A stretch of DNA of 64,000 bases from Microbacterium sp. (GCA_031177765.1 JAPSKH010000008.1:1-64000); one strand, 5' to 3'; counted from the first letter of the stretch, positions 1 to 11,720 are shown. A program made the numbers and translations. The notes: generated by a model from the sequence alone, not told the origin.

Positions 1-39
1 CCGCGAGCGGACGTCGACGGGTCGTGTCAGGCTGGTGGC

Positions 40-1626
40 ATGACCACGGCGATGACCTTCGAGGAGCGGTACCGCGCGATCGACTCGCGCGACCCGCGCT
101 TCGACGGCCAGTTCGTCACCGCCGTGCGCTCCACGGGGATCTACTGTCGCCCGAGCTGCCCGGCACGCACGCCGAAGCCGTCGAACGTGACGTTCTATCC
201 CACGAGCGCCGCGGCGCACGAGGCGGGTTACCGGGCCTGCAAACGATGCCTGCCCGAGGCGGCGCCGGGCTCGCCGCAGTGGAACCTCCGCGGTGACATC
301 GCGGGGCGCGCCATGCGGCTGATCGCCGACGGCGTGGTCGAACGCGAAGGCGTGCCGGGGCTGGCCCGGCGACTCGGCTACTCGCCGCGGCATCTGACCA
401 GGCTGCTCACCGCCGAGCTGGGGGCCGGGCCGCTGGCGCTCAGCCGCGCCCATCGGGCGCAGACCGCGCGCATGCTGCTCGTGGGGACCGACCTGCCGGC
501 CGCCGACGTCGCCTTCTCCGCGGGCTTCGCCAGCGTCCGCCAGTTCAACGACACCATCCGCGAGGTGTTCGGGATGCCTCCGCTCGAGCTGCGTGCGCGC
601 CGCCGGCCGCTCCATGCCGCCGCCGACTCCTCCCACGTCGCGTCGGCCGCGCTGACGGCGATCGACCTCGTGCTCCCGCACCGCGGTCCGCTCGACGCCG
701 ACGGGCTCTTCGCGTGGATGTCGGCCCGCGCGGTCGCCGGCGCCGAGACGGCGACGCCGTCCTCGTTCGCGCGGACGCTGCGGCTCCCGCACGGACCGGC
801 GTGGTTCGAGCTGCGCCTGGACGGACCGGGCAGGGTGCGACTGCGCGCCAGGCTGACACACCTCGCCGACCTGTCGACACTCGTGACGCGCGCGCGCCGC
901 CTGTTCGACCTGGACGCCGACCCCATCGCGATCGACGAGGCGCTGTCGCGGCATCCCGAGCTCGCGCCGCTGGTGGCGGGGCTGCCCGGCATCCGGGTGC
1001 CGGGGGCGGCAGATCCGCACGAGATGCTCATCCGGGCGATGGTGGGGCAGCAGATCACCGTCGCTGCCGCGCGCACCGCGCTCACGGGCCTGACAGCCGC
1101 CCTGGGCGAGGACGTCCCGGAACTGGGCCACACGGGAGCGGAGAAGCTCTTCCCCACGATGGCCGCGATCGCCGAGCGAGGTCACGAGGTGCTGCGCGGA
1201 CCCGCCGCCCGCACGCGGGCGCTCACGGGCGTCGCCGCGGCCCTCGCAGAGGGCTCTCTGATCCTCACGCCCGGCGACGACGGCGCCGAGCAGCGGCAGG
1301 CGCTTCTCGCGATGCCGGGCATCGGTCCCTGGACCGCCGACTACGTGCGCATGAGGGTGCTCGGCGATCCCGACGTGTTCCTTCCCGGCGACGTCGCCGT
1401 GCGCACGGGTGCCGCCGCAGCGGGACTCCCATCCGACGCCCGGGCGCTGACGGTGTGGGCTGCCCGCTCCGCACCGTGGCGCAGCTATGTCACCGCACAT
1501 CTCTGGCGCGCGGTGCCGGCCAAGCCGGTCCGGCCGGCGCGCCCGATGCGATCACCGAGGCGCCCGAGCCGCGCCTCGGCCGTGGCACCCGTTCCCGTGA
1601 CCTCCTCGACGAAGGCGACCTCATGA
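40..1626 (+). CDS. Ada-AlkA fusion: DNA-3-methyladenine glycosylase with Ada N-terminal regulator domain
   Basis: 528 aa. The N-terminal Ada zinc/methyl-acceptor domain shows four cysteines at about residues 36, 40, 67 and 70 (GIYCRPSC and CKRC). An AraC-type helix-turn-helix follows (about 85-195), then an AlkA-type glycosylase domain with a helix-hairpin-helix ([16 protein letters not shown]) and the catalytic-type Asp in PGDVAVR. In this family Cys36 accepts methyl groups from phosphotriesters and activates transcription, while the C-terminal part excises alkylated bases such as 3-methyladenine. The last 35 or so residues are a basic Pro/Arg tail of no known role. The start at 40 is supported by a -10-like CAGGCT (28-33) ending 6 nt upstream, with no Shine-Dalgarno, so a leaderless mRNA is likely; ATG at 52 is the alternative. 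It overlaps ogt by 4 bp (ATGA), so both are probably co-induced by alkylation damage. Confidence 0.92.
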   Translation: MTTAMTFEERYRAIDSRDPRFDGQFVTAVRSTGIYCRPSCPARTPKPSNVTFYPTSAAAHEAGYRACKRCLPEAAPGSPQWNLRGDIAGRAMRLIADGVVEREGVPGLARRLGYSPRHLTRLLTAELGAGPLALSRAHRAQTARMLLVGTDLPAADVAFSAGFASVRQFNDTIREVFGMPPLELRARRRPLHAAADSSHVASAALTAIDLVLPHRGPLDADGLFAWMSARAVAGAETATPSSFARTLRLPHGPAWFELRLDGPGRVRLRARLTHLADLSTLVTRARRLFDLDADPIAIDEALSRHPELAPLVAGLPGIRVPGAADPHEMLIRAMVGQQITVAAARTALTGLTAALGEDVPELGHTGAEKLFPTMAAIAERGHEVLRGPAARTRALTGVAAALAEGSLILTPGDDGAEQRQALLAMPGIGPWTADYVRMRVLGDPDVFLPGDVAVRTGAAAAGLPSDARALTVWAARSAPWRSYVTAHLWRAVPAKPVRPARPMRSPRRPSRASAVAPVPVTSSTKATS

Positions 1627-2165
1627 ACACCGCGACCATCCAGACCATCGACACGCCGGACGGCGCGTTCACGATCCTCGCCGATGAGGCGGGCCGGGTC
1701 CTCGCGTCGGGCTGGACCGACGACCCCGATCGGATCGTCGGACGCCTCCGCGCGGCCGACCGGCCCGACGCCGTGCGCGAGGGGGAGACGGATGCCGCCG
1801 CGGCGGTGGCCGCGTACTACGCCGGCGACGTCGGTGCGATCGACGACGTGCCGGTGCGGCAGTACGGCACCCGGATGCAGCAAGCCGGGTGGCAGGCGCT
1901 GCGGCGCATCGCGCCGGGCGCTCCGCTGACCTACACCGAGTTCGCCGCGGCGCTCGGTTCGGCCAACGCGGTGCGTGCCGCGGCATCCATCTGCGCGCGC
2001 AACGCGCCCGCCCTGTTCGTCCCCTGCCACCGTGTGCTGCGCACCGGCGGAGCCCTCGGCGGGTTCGCGTGGGGGCTCGAGGTGAAGCGGAGCCTGCTCG
2101 ACCGGGAGGCCGGCGTTCCCGCGCTCGTCGACGAGACGCGGGAAGTCGCCATTGCGCTCAGGTAA
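1623..2165 (+). CDS. ogt: Methylated-DNA--protein-cysteine S-methyltransferase
   Basis: 180 aa. A suicide DNA repair protein that transfers the alkyl group from O6-alkylguanine (and O4-alkylthymine) to its own cysteine. The active-site signature [11 protein letters not shown] lies near residues 134-144 and is followed by GGFAWG, as in the Ogt/MGMT family. The N-terminal domain is the usual poorly conserved fold, and total length matches the family. The ATG at 1623 overlaps the Ada-AlkA stop (ATGA), so translation is probably coupled. The last 14 bp of the gene carry a probable promoter (2152-2181) for the downstream exporter operon. Confidence 0.93.
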   Translation: MNTATIQTIDTPDGAFTILADEAGRVLASGWTDDPDRIVGRLRAADRPDAVREGETDAAAAVAAYYAGDVGAIDDVPVRQYGTRMQQAGWQALRRIAPGAPLTYTEFAAALGSANAVRAAASICARNAPALFVPCHRVLRTGGALGGFAWGLEVKRSLLDREAGVPALVDETREVAIALR

Positions 2166-2181
2166 TTCCCAGGTCTAGGCT
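2152..2181 (+). promoter_or_regulatory. Probable promoter for the ABC exporter operon
   Basis: A -35-like TTGCGC (2152-2157) and a -10-like TAGGCT (2176-2181) are separated by 18 nt at the end of ogt. The same TAGGCT hexamer stands before icd and the gene at 18175. A start site near 2188 would give an mRNA leader of about 285 nt before the exporter, beginning within the hairpin at 2184-2215. Inferred from sequence only. Confidence 0.5.
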
Positions 2182-2183
2182 GG

Positions 2184-2215
2184 AGGGCTGTCGCGCCGGA
2201 AGGCGCGGCAGCCCT
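2184..2215 (+). promoter_or_regulatory. 14-bp GGAA-tetraloop hairpin at the 5' end of the exporter leader
   Basis: Two 14-nt arms (2184-2197 and 2202-2215) pair completely with one G-U wobble around a GGAA tetraloop. No U-tract follows. It lies just downstream of the predicted promoter, so it would sit at or near the 5' end of the exporter mRNA; it could otherwise be a terminator for ada-ogt. The stretch 2166-2475 holds this hairpin, a small reading frame at 2241-2321 and nothing else I can support. Confidence 0.5.
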
Positions 2216-2240
2216 GTCCGCTCGAGCCATGGAGGATGCC

Positions 2241-2321
2241 ATGTATCAGGCCGCCGTCGCCGCGAAGACCGCCTTCGTCCTCCGTGCCGCCGGAGCGGGC
2301 CGGATCCGCATCCAGGGGTAG
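2241..2321 (+). CDS. Possible 26-aa leader peptide upstream of the ABC exporter
   Basis: ATG at 2241 is preceded by GGAGG (2231-2235) at a 5-nt spacing, a better ribosome site than many large genes here have. The frame encodes [20 protein letters not shown] followed by RIRIQG and a TAG stop; an in-frame ATG at 2229 would add four residues. It sits between the predicted promoter and the first ABC subunit (2476). Heterodimeric multidrug ABC exporters such as Bacillus bmrCD are known to be controlled by a translated leader peptide, so an attenuation role is plausible. I recognise no homologue and a chance ORF is not excluded. Confidence 0.35.
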   Translation: MYQAAVAAKTAFVLRAAGAGRIRIQG

Positions 2322-2475
2322 CGGCTCCTCCCGCATTCCTCCAGCAGACGTCGGCACACCGCCGTCCCACGGCGCGATGCGCTCCGCGAGGCGTCGTCGT
2401 CTCCGATCGCTTCCGCACGTCATCCTTTCCCGACCCCCGTCCGGGTCACCCGCCTCCTCTCGTCCCACAAGGATC

Positions 2476-4299
2476 ATGACCACCACCGCCGACTCGCCCC
2501 GGTCCGAACTGTCCACCCCGAAGGCCCTCGCGAGGCTCATCCCGTTCGTGAAGCCCGTCCTGCCGCGCCTCGTGCTCGGCGGCGTCAGCGCGCTCCTCGC
2601 GGGCCTCCTCGCGCTGGGCATCCCCCTCGTGCTCGAGCAGATCGTGCGCGGTCCGATCAGCTCCGGTGACCTCACCGCGATCGCCTGGGGAGCCGCCGCG
2701 ATCCTCGCGCTCGGGCTCGCCGAAGCGGCCATGGTGTGGCTGCGTCGCTGGTTCGTGCTCGGGCCCGCGACGCGCGTCGAGTACGAGCTGCGCCAGAGCT
2801 TCTACTCGCGCCTGCAGCGGCTGCCGGTCGCCTTCCACGACCGCTGGCAGTCCGGCCAGCTGCTCAGCCGCATGATGCAGGACATGAGCATGCTGCGCCG
2901 GTGGCTCGCGTTCGGCCTCGTGCTTCTGATCGTCAACGCCCTCACGATCGCGGCGGGAACCGCCCTGCTGTTCCGCTGGCACTGGCTCCTGGGTGCGCTC
3001 TTCCTCGTCACCTCGGCGCCGCTGTGGTACGCCGGATACCGGTTCGAGAAGACGTACGGCCGGCTCGCGCGGCAGTCCCAGGACCAGGCGGGCGACCTGG
3101 CCACCTCCGTCGAGGAGAGCGTGCACGGCATCCGGGTCCTCAAGGCCTTCGGTCGCGGCAAGCACGCGCTGCAGAAGTTCACCAGGCAGGCCGAGACGCT
3201 GCGCGAGACCGAACTGAGCAAGGCCCGCGCGATCGGGTGGATCTGGTTCTGGCTCGTGCTGCTGCCCGACATCGCCTTCGCGCTCTGCCTCGGCGCCGGG
3301 ATCTACCTGACCGCGCTCGGGCAGCTGGAAGGACCCGAGCTCATCGCGTTCTTCGCGATGGCGACCGTGCTGCGCTGGCCGATGGAGTCGATCGGCTTCC
3401 TCTTCTCGTTCCTGCTCGATGCCCGTACGGCCACGGACCGCATCTTCGAGGTGTTCGACGAGCCGAACACCATCGTCGATCCGCAGCGCCCGGCCTCCAT
3501 CGAACGTCCGCGGGGTGAACTGGCGTTCGAAGACGTCCACTTCCGGTATCAGGATGCCGCCGCTCACGAGCCGGACCTCCTCAACGGGGTCGACCTCGTC
3601 CTGCGACCGGGGGAGACCATGGCGCTCGTGGGTCTCACGGGGTCCGGCAAGACGACCCTGACGACGCTTCCCACCAGGCTGTACGACGTCACCGGCGGTC
3701 GCGTCACCCTCGACGGCGTCGACGTGCGCGACCTGACGCTGAAGGAGCTCCGCCGCCACATCGGCATGGCCTTCGAGGACGCCACGCTGTTCTCGCAGAG
3801 CGTCCGCGACAACGTGCTGCTCGGTCGCGAGGACCTCGAACCCGGCAGTCCTGAGGCCGAGCGCATCCTGCGCGAGGCCCTCGACGTCGCGCAGGCGGGA
3901 TTCGTGGACGACCTTCCCGACGGCGTGGACACCGTCATCGGCGAGGAGGGACTGTCGCTGTCCGGCGGGCAGCGCCAGCGGCTGGCTCTGGCCCGCGTGG
4001 TCGCCGCGCGTCCGTCGGTGCTCGTGCTCGACGACCCGCTGTCGGCGCTGGACGTCGACACCGAGGCGCTGGTCGAAGACGCGCTGCGCGTGGTGCTGCG
4101 CGACACCACCGCGCTGGTCGTGGCGCACCGCCCCTCCACCGTCATGCTGGCCGACCGGGTCGCCCTGCTCGAAGCCGGGCGGGTCACCGCGGTCGGCACC
4201 CATTCGGAGCTGCTGCGCGAGAGCGAGCACTACCGTCACGTGATCTCGAGCCTCGAGGTCGAGGAAGCCCGCCTGCGGGAGAGGGAGGTGAACCTGTGA
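2476..4299 (+). CDS. Heterodimeric ABC exporter, subunit with degenerate ATP site
   Basis: 607 aa. An N-terminal six-helix exporter domain (about 30-320) is followed by a nucleotide-binding domain. Walker [10 protein letters not shown] is near 385-393, the signature LSGGQRQR near 495, Walker [13 protein letters not shown] near 515, and the switch His (VAHR) near 550. The residue after Walker B is Asp rather than the catalytic Glu (LDD), the hallmark of the non-canonical subunit of TM287/288-, LmrCD- and BmrCD-type exporters. Start at ATG 2476 was chosen because AAGGA lies just upstream and similarity begins there; an upstream frame from 2236 reads low-complexity sequence. It overlaps the second subunit by 4 bp (GTGA). 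The substrate is unknown; drugs or lipids are typical of the family. Confidence 0.9.
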   Translation: MTTTADSPRSELSTPKALARLIPFVKPVLPRLVLGGVSALLAGLLALGIPLVLEQIVRGPISSGDLTAIAWGAAAILALGLAEAAMVWLRRWFVLGPATRVEYELRQSFYSRLQRLPVAFHDRWQSGQLLSRMMQDMSMLRRWLAFGLVLLIVNALTIAAGTALLFRWHWLLGALFLVTSAPLWYAGYRFEKTYGRLARQSQDQAGDLATSVEESVHGIRVLKAFGRGKHALQKFTRQAETLRETELSKARAIGWIWFWLVLLPDIAFALCLGAGIYLTALGQLEGPELIAFFAMATVLRWPMESIGFLFSFLLDARTATDRIFEVFDEPNTIVDPQRPASIERPRGELAFEDVHFRYQDAAAHEPDLLNGVDLVLRPGETMALVGLTGSGKTTLTTLPTRLYDVTGGRVTLDGVDVRDLTLKELRRHIGMAFEDATLFSQSVRDNVLLGREDLEPGSPEAERILREALDVAQAGFVDDLPDGVDTVIGEEGLSLSGGQRQRLALARVVAARPSVLVLDDPLSALDVDTEALVEDALRVVLRDTTALVVAHRPSTVMLADRVALLEAGRVTAVGTHSELLRESEHYRHVISSLEVEEARLREREVNL

Positions 4300-6107
4300 G
4301 CACCGTCATCGGCACCAGCGGCGAAGACCGCTCGGACTACACGCGCGCCGAGAGCAAGGCCATCCGCAAGCGCTCGCTGCGGCTGCTGAGCTCACTCGTC
4401 GCGCCCGTGCGCGGCCAGCTGGTCCTGGCCGCCGTCGTCCTGATCGTCTCGACGGTCCTGCGTGTCGCAGGTCCCGCGCTGATCGGGTACGGCATCAACA
4501 ACGCGCTGCCGGCGGTGGTCGAGCGCATGGACTGGATGCCGACCATCGGGGTCGTCGCCGTCTATCTGGTCTCCGCCTTCGGCGGTGCGGCGCTGATCGG
4601 CTGGTACGTCGTCGTCGCGGCGCGCCTGACCCAGACGATCATGCTGGACCTTCGCAAGCGCATCTTCCTGCACACGCAGAAGCTCAGCCTGGAGTTCCAC
4701 GAGTCCTACACGTCGGGCCGCATCATCTCGCGTCAGACGAGCGACCTCGACACCATCCGGGAGCTGCTCGACGGCGGTCTGAACGAGCTCGTCTCAGGCA
4801 TCCTGTACGGCGCGTTCACGCTGATCGCGCTGCTCATCATCGACTGGCAGTCGGGCGTCATCCTCATCGTGATGGGCATCCCGCTGTTCCTGCTGATGCG
4901 CTGGTTCTACACCCGCTCGCAGCTGGTGTACCGCGAATCGCGGGTCATCAGCGCGCGGGTGATCGTGAAGTTCGTCGAGACGATGACCGGCATCCGCGCG
5001 GTGAAGGCGTTCCGCAAGGAGGAGCGCAACGATGACGAGTTCGGCCGGCAGGCGATGGAGTACCGGGACGTCAACATGCGGTCGATCCGCCTGTTCGGCA
5101 CGTTCGAGCCGGCGCTGATGGCGGTGGCATCCGTCACCCTCGCCCTCGTGGTCGCGTGGGGCGGCATCCGCGTCGTGGGCGGCGCGCTGGAGATCGGGTT
5201 CCTGCTGTCGGCCGTGCTGTACGTGCGGAACTTCTTCTCGCCGCTGCAGGAGGTCGCGTTCTTCCTGAACTCCTACCAGTCCGCGACGGCCGCGCTCGAG
5301 AAGGTGTCGGGTGTGCTGGAGGAGGAGCCGACGGTTCCCGACCCGAAGAACCCCGTCGATCTGTGGACCGCGCGCGGCCACATCCGGTTCGAGGACGTCC
5401 TCTTCGGATACTCGAAGGACCGCATCATCCTGCCCGACTTCTCGCTCGACATCCCGGCCGGCCAGACGGTCGCGCTCGTGGGCACGACGGGAGCCGGCAA
5501 GTCGACGCTCGCCAAGCTCGTCTCGCGGTTCTACGACCCGACCGAGGGCCGTGTCACCCTCGACGGGGTGGATCTGCGGTCGCTGCACCCGAAGGATCTC
5601 CGCCGCGCGATCGTCATGGTCACCCAGGAGGCGTACCTGTTCAGCGGGACCGTCGCCGACAACATCGCGCTCGGCAAGCCCGATGCGACGCTCGACGAGA
5701 TCAAGGCCGCGGCTCGTGCGGTGGGGGCGGATGCCTTCATCGAGCGGCTGCCGGACGGATACCACACCGACGTCAACAAGCGCGGAGGACGCGTGTCGGC
5801 GGGGCAGCGGCAGCTGATCTCGTTCGCGCGCGCCTTCCTCGCCGACCCGGCGGTGCTGATCCTCGACGAGGCGACCGCGTCGCTGGACATCCCGAGCGAG
5901 CGGCAGATCCAGGACGCGCTGCAGACGCTCCTCTCCGACCGCACCGCGATCATCATCGCGCACCGTCTGTCGACGGTCGCGATCGCCGACCGGGTGCTCG
6001 TCATGGAGCACGGCCGCATCATCGAGGACGACGCCCCCGAGGCCCTGATCGGCGGCGACGGCAAGTTCGCGCAGCTGCACGCCGCGTGGCGAGAGTCGCT
6101 CGTCTAG
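4296..6107 (+). CDS. Heterodimeric ABC exporter, catalytic subunit
   Basis: 603 aa, GTG start overlapping the previous stop. A six-helix exporter domain occupies about 30-345, followed by a nucleotide-binding domain with Walker [10 protein letters not shown] near 395, signature VSAGQRQ near 499, Walker [12 protein letters not shown] with a proper catalytic Glu near 522, and switch His in IIAHRLST. The degenerate signature (SAGQ instead of SGGQ) is the expected complement of the Asp-bearing partner: together they form one degenerate and one active ATP site. A GGATGCC-type terminator follows at 6120. Confidence 0.9.
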   Translation: MSTVIGTSGEDRSDYTRAESKAIRKRSLRLLSSLVAPVRGQLVLAAVVLIVSTVLRVAGPALIGYGINNALPAVVERMDWMPTIGVVAVYLVSAFGGAALIGWYVVVAARLTQTIMLDLRKRIFLHTQKLSLEFHESYTSGRIISRQTSDLDTIRELLDGGLNELVSGILYGAFTLIALLIIDWQSGVILIVMGIPLFLLMRWFYTRSQLVYRESRVISARVIVKFVETMTGIRAVKAFRKEERNDDEFGRQAMEYRDVNMRSIRLFGTFEPALMAVASVTLALVVAWGGIRVVGGALEIGFLLSAVLYVRNFFSPLQEVAFFLNSYQSATAALEKVSGVLEEEPTVPDPKNPVDLWTARGHIRFEDVLFGYSKDRIILPDFSLDIPAGQTVALVGTTGAGKSTLAKLVSRFYDPTEGRVTLDGVDLRSLHPKDLRRAIVMVTQEAYLFSGTVADNIALGKPDATLDEIKAAARAVGADAFIERLPDGYHTDVNKRGGRVSAGQRQLISFARAFLADPAVLILDEATASLDIPSERQIQDALQTLLSDRTAIIIAHRLSTVAIADRVLVMEHGRIIEDDAPEALIGGDGKFAQLHAAWRESLV

Positions 6108-6346
6108 CTCCTCTTCACCGGATGCCCCGGTCCCGCGCAGCCGCGCCGGGCCGGGGCATCCGTCGTTGCGGGATTCTTCTCGCGGATTCGGAGATCTCCC
6201 GCGGATTCTCCGATGGCCTGTCGGACTGCGGTGGGCCGGTAGCCGGCGGTGATCGCCGCGCCGCGATGGGCGATTCCGCCGCGCGCATCGATCCAGTCCT
6301 GCAGAGGGAGACCGGATGCCGCAGAATGGGGCGACCGCGTGGACAT
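6104..6346 (-). pseudogene. Winged-helix fragment resembling the N-terminus of AbiEi/DUF559-type proteins
   Basis: 80-codon frame starting at ATG 6346, with AGGA about 7 nt upstream. Residues about 14-55 (LPLQDWIDARGGIAHRGAAI, then TAGYRPTAVRQAI and GDLRIRE) look like the N-terminal winged helix that opens many actinobacterial AbiEi antitoxin or DUF559 nuclease-like proteins. In those proteins several hundred residues should follow. Here similarity stops near 6175 and the frame runs through the exporter's terminator (6120-6161) to a stop overlapping the exporter stop. I read it as a truncated remnant; a small stand-alone DNA-binding protein is possible. The rest of the gap to the acetyltransferase (6347-6674) shows no coding signal beyond scattered GGATTC/GAATCC words. 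Confidence 0.4.
6120..6161 (+). terminator. Terminator built from an inverted GGATGCC pair
   Basis: GGATGCCCCGG (6120-6130) pairs perfectly with CCGGGGCATCC (6151-6161), an 11-bp stem with a 20-nt GC-rich loop, starting 12 nt after the exporter stop. There is no clear T-tract, as is common in high-GC actinobacteria. Confidence 0.75.
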
Positions 6347-6674
6347 TCCCCGATCCTCGCGCCCTCGAGCCTCGTCGCGATCGCGGCGTGCATCGCGCGG
6401 GGAAGCAGCCCGCCATGAGACGCCTGTGGAGGAATGGGCGGGACCTCCGATTCGGAGGATGATGCCGGATTCGGATGCCGTCGGTCTGGACGCCCGAATC
6501 AGGGTGTCTGGTCCGAATCCGCGAGCGCCGAAGCGAAGGGACACACCCCAGCACGCGTCACGGGAACCGGGGGCGACGAGGCCTCGATGGGGGAGGGGTA
6601 TTCGAGGCCCCGCCGCCGGTCGGATGCCTCGCCGGAGCGAGGTCACGTGAAGACGTCGGGTGCGGACGGCGGCG

Positions 6675-7127
6675 TCAGAGCCGAACCTCCGCGATGACCT
6701 CACCGTACTCCGTCTCACCGACCGGCGTGAAGCCCACCCGGCGGAAGAACGCCTCGGGGCCGCCCTCGCCGGCTTCGTAGATGACGTTGAGGTGATCCAT
6801 CCCGCGCCGGCGCGCCTCTTCCATCAGTCCTTCGACGGCGAACCGGCCCACGCCGCGCCCCTGGTCGTCGGCGTCGACGTTGATGCGCCACAGCACTGAG
6901 CGGAAGTGCTCCTGCGGGGCATCGGGGTCGAAGTTCGCGCTGACGAACCCGACCACCTCATCGCCGTCGACGACCACGCGCTGCCATGTCGTCTGCGGGT
7001 TCATCACGGTGGCCGCGATGCCGTAGCTCACCGGCGCGAGGAACTGCTCCTGGCCGGGCTTGAGCGACATATTGTTGACCGCCACGATGGTCGCGGCGGA
7101 GAGTTCGACGAGTCGCAGGTCACCCAT
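6675..7127 (-). CDS. GNAT family N-acetyltransferase (diamine/spermidine acetyltransferase-like)
   Basis: 150 aa. Transfers acetyl from acetyl-CoA to an amine. The pyrophosphate-binding signature DDQGRGVGR is near residues 88-96, and the C-terminal [20 protein letters not shown] matches the GNAT fold. The N-terminal [17 protein letters not shown] resembles BltD/PaiA-type polyamine acetyltransferases, so a polyamine is a reasonable substrate guess. ATG at 7127 is preferred over GTG 7133 because a -10-like TAGCCT (7139-7134) ends exactly 6 nt upstream, suggesting a leaderless mRNA. Divergent from icd. Confidence 0.8.
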   Translation of the reverse strand: MGDLRLVELSAATIVAVNNMSLKPGQEQFLAPVSYGIAATVMNPQTTWQRVVVDGDEVVGFVSANFDPDAPQEHFRSVLWRINVDADDQGRGVGRFAVEGLMEEARRRGMDHLNVIYEAGEGGPEAFFRRVGFTPVGETEYGEVIAEVRL

Positions 7128-7202
7128 ACGCACAGGCTAGCGGGCATGGCCGACTCCGGCATCGCGCGATTTCCGGATCGGCACCGGGCGACCAGCGAAT
7201 TC

Positions 7203-7240
7203 TCTCGACATCGAGATACTTTCCCGGGGTGCGATAGGCT
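7203..7240 (+). promoter_or_regulatory. icd promoter region with perfect palindrome
   Basis: TCTCGA-CA-TCGAGA (7203-7216) is a perfect 14-bp inverted repeat ending 18 nt before a -10-like TAGGCT (7235-7240). It lies where a -35 element or an operator would be. icd itself has GAAGGA upstream of its GTG start at 7270. The binding protein is unknown. Confidence 0.45.
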
Positions 7241-7269
7241 GAGAGCCACTCGTACGAAGGACTTCACAG

Positions 7270-9501
<2,232 letters not shown>

Positions 9502-9544
9502 GCGGCCCCGGCCGGCCACCCACGGGCGGCTGACGGTCGAGGAC

Positions 9545-9589
9545 ATGTGAAGAGCGGATGCCTCCGAGGGAGGCATCCGCTCTTCACAT
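9545..9589. terminator. Bidirectional 21-bp terminator between convergent genes
   Basis: Arms 9545-9565 and 9569-9589 are perfectly complementary over 21 bp with a 3-nt loop, and include GGATGCC and GGCATCC. It lies between icd (+) and the L,D-transpeptidase (-), so it can serve both. Confidence 0.9.
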
Positions 9590-9612
9590 CGTTCAGCGAG
9601 CGTCGCGTCGGG

Positions 9613-11112
9613 TCAGTGGTGGACCGAGACCTCGGTGCCGACGGGAGCCCACTCGTACAGGAACTTGGCGACACTGATCGGCATGTTGACGCAGCCGTGG
9701 CTCATCGGGTTGCCGAAGTTGTTGTGCCAGTACGCCCCGTGGAAGGCCTGGTCGCCGTTGAACCACGTGATCCACGGCACGTCCTCGGTGCAGTACGGAG
9801 CGCCTTCGAAGCAGCCCATGTTCTGCATGCGGGTGTGCGCGAACACCCGGTAGTTGCCGGTGAACGTGGGCGTGTCGGCGAGTCCGGAGGAGATGGCGTA
9901 CGAGTTGACGAGGTTGCCGTTCTCGAACAGGTACGTGCGCTGGTCGCCGAGGTCCACCTCGATGCGGCGCGCCAGCGACACGGTCGTCACGGGCACCTCG
10001 GTGACCGGCAGCTGGAACGCGGCGTTCCCTTCGCCGAGCTGCGCAGCGAAGTCGGATGCCACGTCGGAGGTGTCGCCGAGCTCGCGCCCGGTCTGTCCGC
10101 CCGCCTCTTCGCGGAGCACCTTGCCCGCGCTGTCGGTGATGACACGCGCGTTCTCGGGAGCGCGATTGACCGCGCCTGCCAGCGTGTCGACCACCGGCTG
10201 AATGGCTGCGGCGTCCGCAGTGATCTGGAACGTGCCGGCTTCGTGATCGGCAGTGACCGAGAGCCAGGATGCCGCGACCGCGCGGTCCACCGGCACGGTC
10301 CGCTCCTCGCCGACGTAGAAGCCGACGGTGTCGAGCATCCCGTTCAGCTTCGCGACCGTCTCCTCCGCCGTCGCCGTCGTGATGGCCGCTTCGACCTCAC
10401 TGGCGACCGCGTCGAAATCGACGTGCGACCGGCCGGCTCGGAACGCCTGCTGCAGCGCGTCCTGCACGGCTGTCACGTCGATGCCCGTCCCCGGCTGTGC
10501 CGGCGTGACGACATACGACGCAGTACCGGGGTCGAACGCGATGGCGGCGTCCACCGGCTCGGTGTACAGCTCGGGTGCGGCGGCGCGCAGCGCGTGCGTC
10601 GCGGCCTCCTCGTCGAGGATGACGGCCGCGTCGATCGGGTCCGCGAACCACGTCGTCGGGTTCCACATCGGGTGCTCGGCGAACGCCGTGTCGGCGAGAT
10701 CGCCTGCGCCCACGGAGGCGCCGAGGTCTGCGCCGGTCACCTCGACATCGCCGCCCTCGCCGGTGAGGACCACCGTCGTCTCGGCGAGGCGCTGCTGGAT
10801 CGCATCTGCGGCAGCGCCGGGAGTCAGGAAGCCCACGTGCACGCCGGCGACACTCGTCCCGGGCGCGATCAGGATGAGCGAGGAGGCGACGAGCGCGACG
10901 ACGGCCGCGCCGGCTCCCGCGCCGATCCACAGGGCGGTGCGTCGCTTCTTCGGCTGCGGGTCGGCGGGCGCCCACGCGAAACCGGGCGCGGCCGGGTCGG
11001 TTCCCGAAGTCGCGTCGGATCCGTCGCGAGGCGCCGCGTCGGTGTTCGCCGGCTCGACGGCGTCGTCATCCGACGCCTCGTCGGCCGTCGGCGTGGTCGC
11101 CAGATCCGTCAC
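9613..11112 (-). CDS. Membrane-anchored L,D-transpeptidase (YkuD) with peptidoglycan-binding domain
   Basis: 499 aa. Makes 3-3 (L,D) crosslinks in peptidoglycan or attaches proteins to it. Residues 1-55 are acidic and cytoplasmic, one transmembrane helix lies at about 58-80, and a PG_binding_4/VanW-like region spans about 85-340. The C-terminal YkuD domain carries the catalytic His and Cys in HGAYWHN and MSHGCVNM. Two extra Cys (MGCFEGAPYC) lie between strands. GTG 11112 was chosen because a G-rich Shine-Dalgarno (GGGGGGTGAAGAC) precedes it; a longer frame from 11241 adds 43 unlikely residues. Monocistronic, facing icd. Confidence 0.9.
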   Translation of the reverse strand: MTDLATTPTADEASDDDAVEPANTDAAPRDGSDATSGTDPAAPGFAWAPADPQPKKRRTALWIGAGAGAAVVALVASSLILIAPGTSVAGVHVGFLTPGAAADAIQQRLAETTVVLTGEGGDVEVTGADLGASVGAGDLADTAFAEHPMWNPTTWFADPIDAAVILDEEAATHALRAAAPELYTEPVDAAIAFDPGTASYVVTPAQPGTGIDVTAVQDALQQAFRAGRSHVDFDAVASEVEAAITTATAEETVAKLNGMLDTVGFYVGEERTVPVDRAVAASWLSVTADHEAGTFQITADAAAIQPVVDTLAGAVNRAPENARVITDSAGKVLREEAGGQTGRELGDTSDVASDFAAQLGEGNAAFQLPVTEVPVTTVSLARRIEVDLGDQRTYLFENGNLVNSYAISSGLADTPTFTGNYRVFAHTRMQNMGCFEGAPYCTEDVPWITWFNGDQAFHGAYWHNNFGNPMSHGCVNMPISVAKFLYEWAPVGTEVSVHH

Positions 11113-11228
11113 GTCTTCACCCCCCGATGTGCGTGCAACGCTTTCCCTATGGTAAGGGACGGGCGAGGGCGCGGGGATTACGGGCTGATCACGGTCTATG
11201 ATGCGCTGCACCGCGGTCCGGGGAGGCG

Positions 11229-11720
11229 TCAGGGCGCGCACAGCTCCTGGAACCTGGTGCTGGTCTCCTGGAAGGACGCGCCCAGTTCCTGGACCTCCGC
11301 GATGCGTGAGGCGTCGCCTTCGGCGAGGGCGCCCATCACGTCCGCGATGTCCGAGAACATCTGCTGCAGTGACGGGAGAAGGGCGGCGACCTCATCGTTG
11401 GTGATCTGGGATGACGCGTCGGCGAGCTGCTGCGCCGCGGCCTCCATGGCATCGACGAGGGCGGCGGGGTCCTCATTCGAGACGTTGTCGAATTCCGCGG
11501 ATGCCTGCTCGATGGTGTCCTGGATGAGGCGGCAGGCATCGGCCGTGGACTGACCCTGGTCGCCTGCCGAGTCCTCGGCGCGTGGCGTGCCGGCACTCGA
11601 CGAAGGCGCGCTCGGCTGCGCGGAGCCCGTCGGAGCCCCTGTGCACGCGGTCACGCTGAGAAGCGTGACGGCTGCCAGGGTGAGCGCCGCCAGGCGGCGA
11701 CCGATTCGCGACGTGGTCAT
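11229..11720 (-). CDS. Putative lipoprotein of unknown function
   Basis: 163 aa. A signal peptide ends in a lipobox (LSVTAC, Cys at about 26), followed by a Ser/Pro/Ala-rich linker to about 60 and a helical domain rich in Gln/Ala/Glu (DACRLIQDTIEQASAEFDNV onward) that looks like a small helical bundle. I do not recognise the family. Start ATG 11720 has a -10-like TACAGT (11732-11727) ending exactly 6 nt upstream, so the mRNA is probably leaderless. It precedes the L,D-transpeptidase with a 116-nt gap; a cell-envelope role is only suggested by context. Confidence 0.7.
   Translation of the reverse strand: MTTSRIGRRLAALTLAAVTLLSVTACTGAPTGSAQPSAPSSSAGTPRAEDSAGDQGQSTADACRLIQDTIEQASAEFDNVSNEDPAALVDAMEAAAQQLADASSQITNDEVAALLPSLQQMFSDIADVMGALAEGDASRIAEVQELGASFQETSTRFQELCAP

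Noticed and set aside
2236..2475. 80-codon N-terminal extension of the first exporter subunit
   Set aside because: Pro/Arg/Ser-rich sequence unlike exporters; ATG 2476 has a ribosome site and matches family length.
2446..4239. Long open frame on the minus strand opposite the first exporter subunit (597 codons)
   Set aside because: Composition is an Arg/Gln/Glu/His-rich shadow of the plus-strand ABC gene; high GC with third-position bias leaves the antisense frame open. Many similar frames (for example opposite icd, paaZ and pckG) were discarded for the same reason.
6347..6674. Possible extension of the winged-helix frame toward the acetyltransferase
   Set aside because: The frame upstream of 6346 loses any protein-like pattern; GGATTC/GAATCC words are present but form no consistent repeat.
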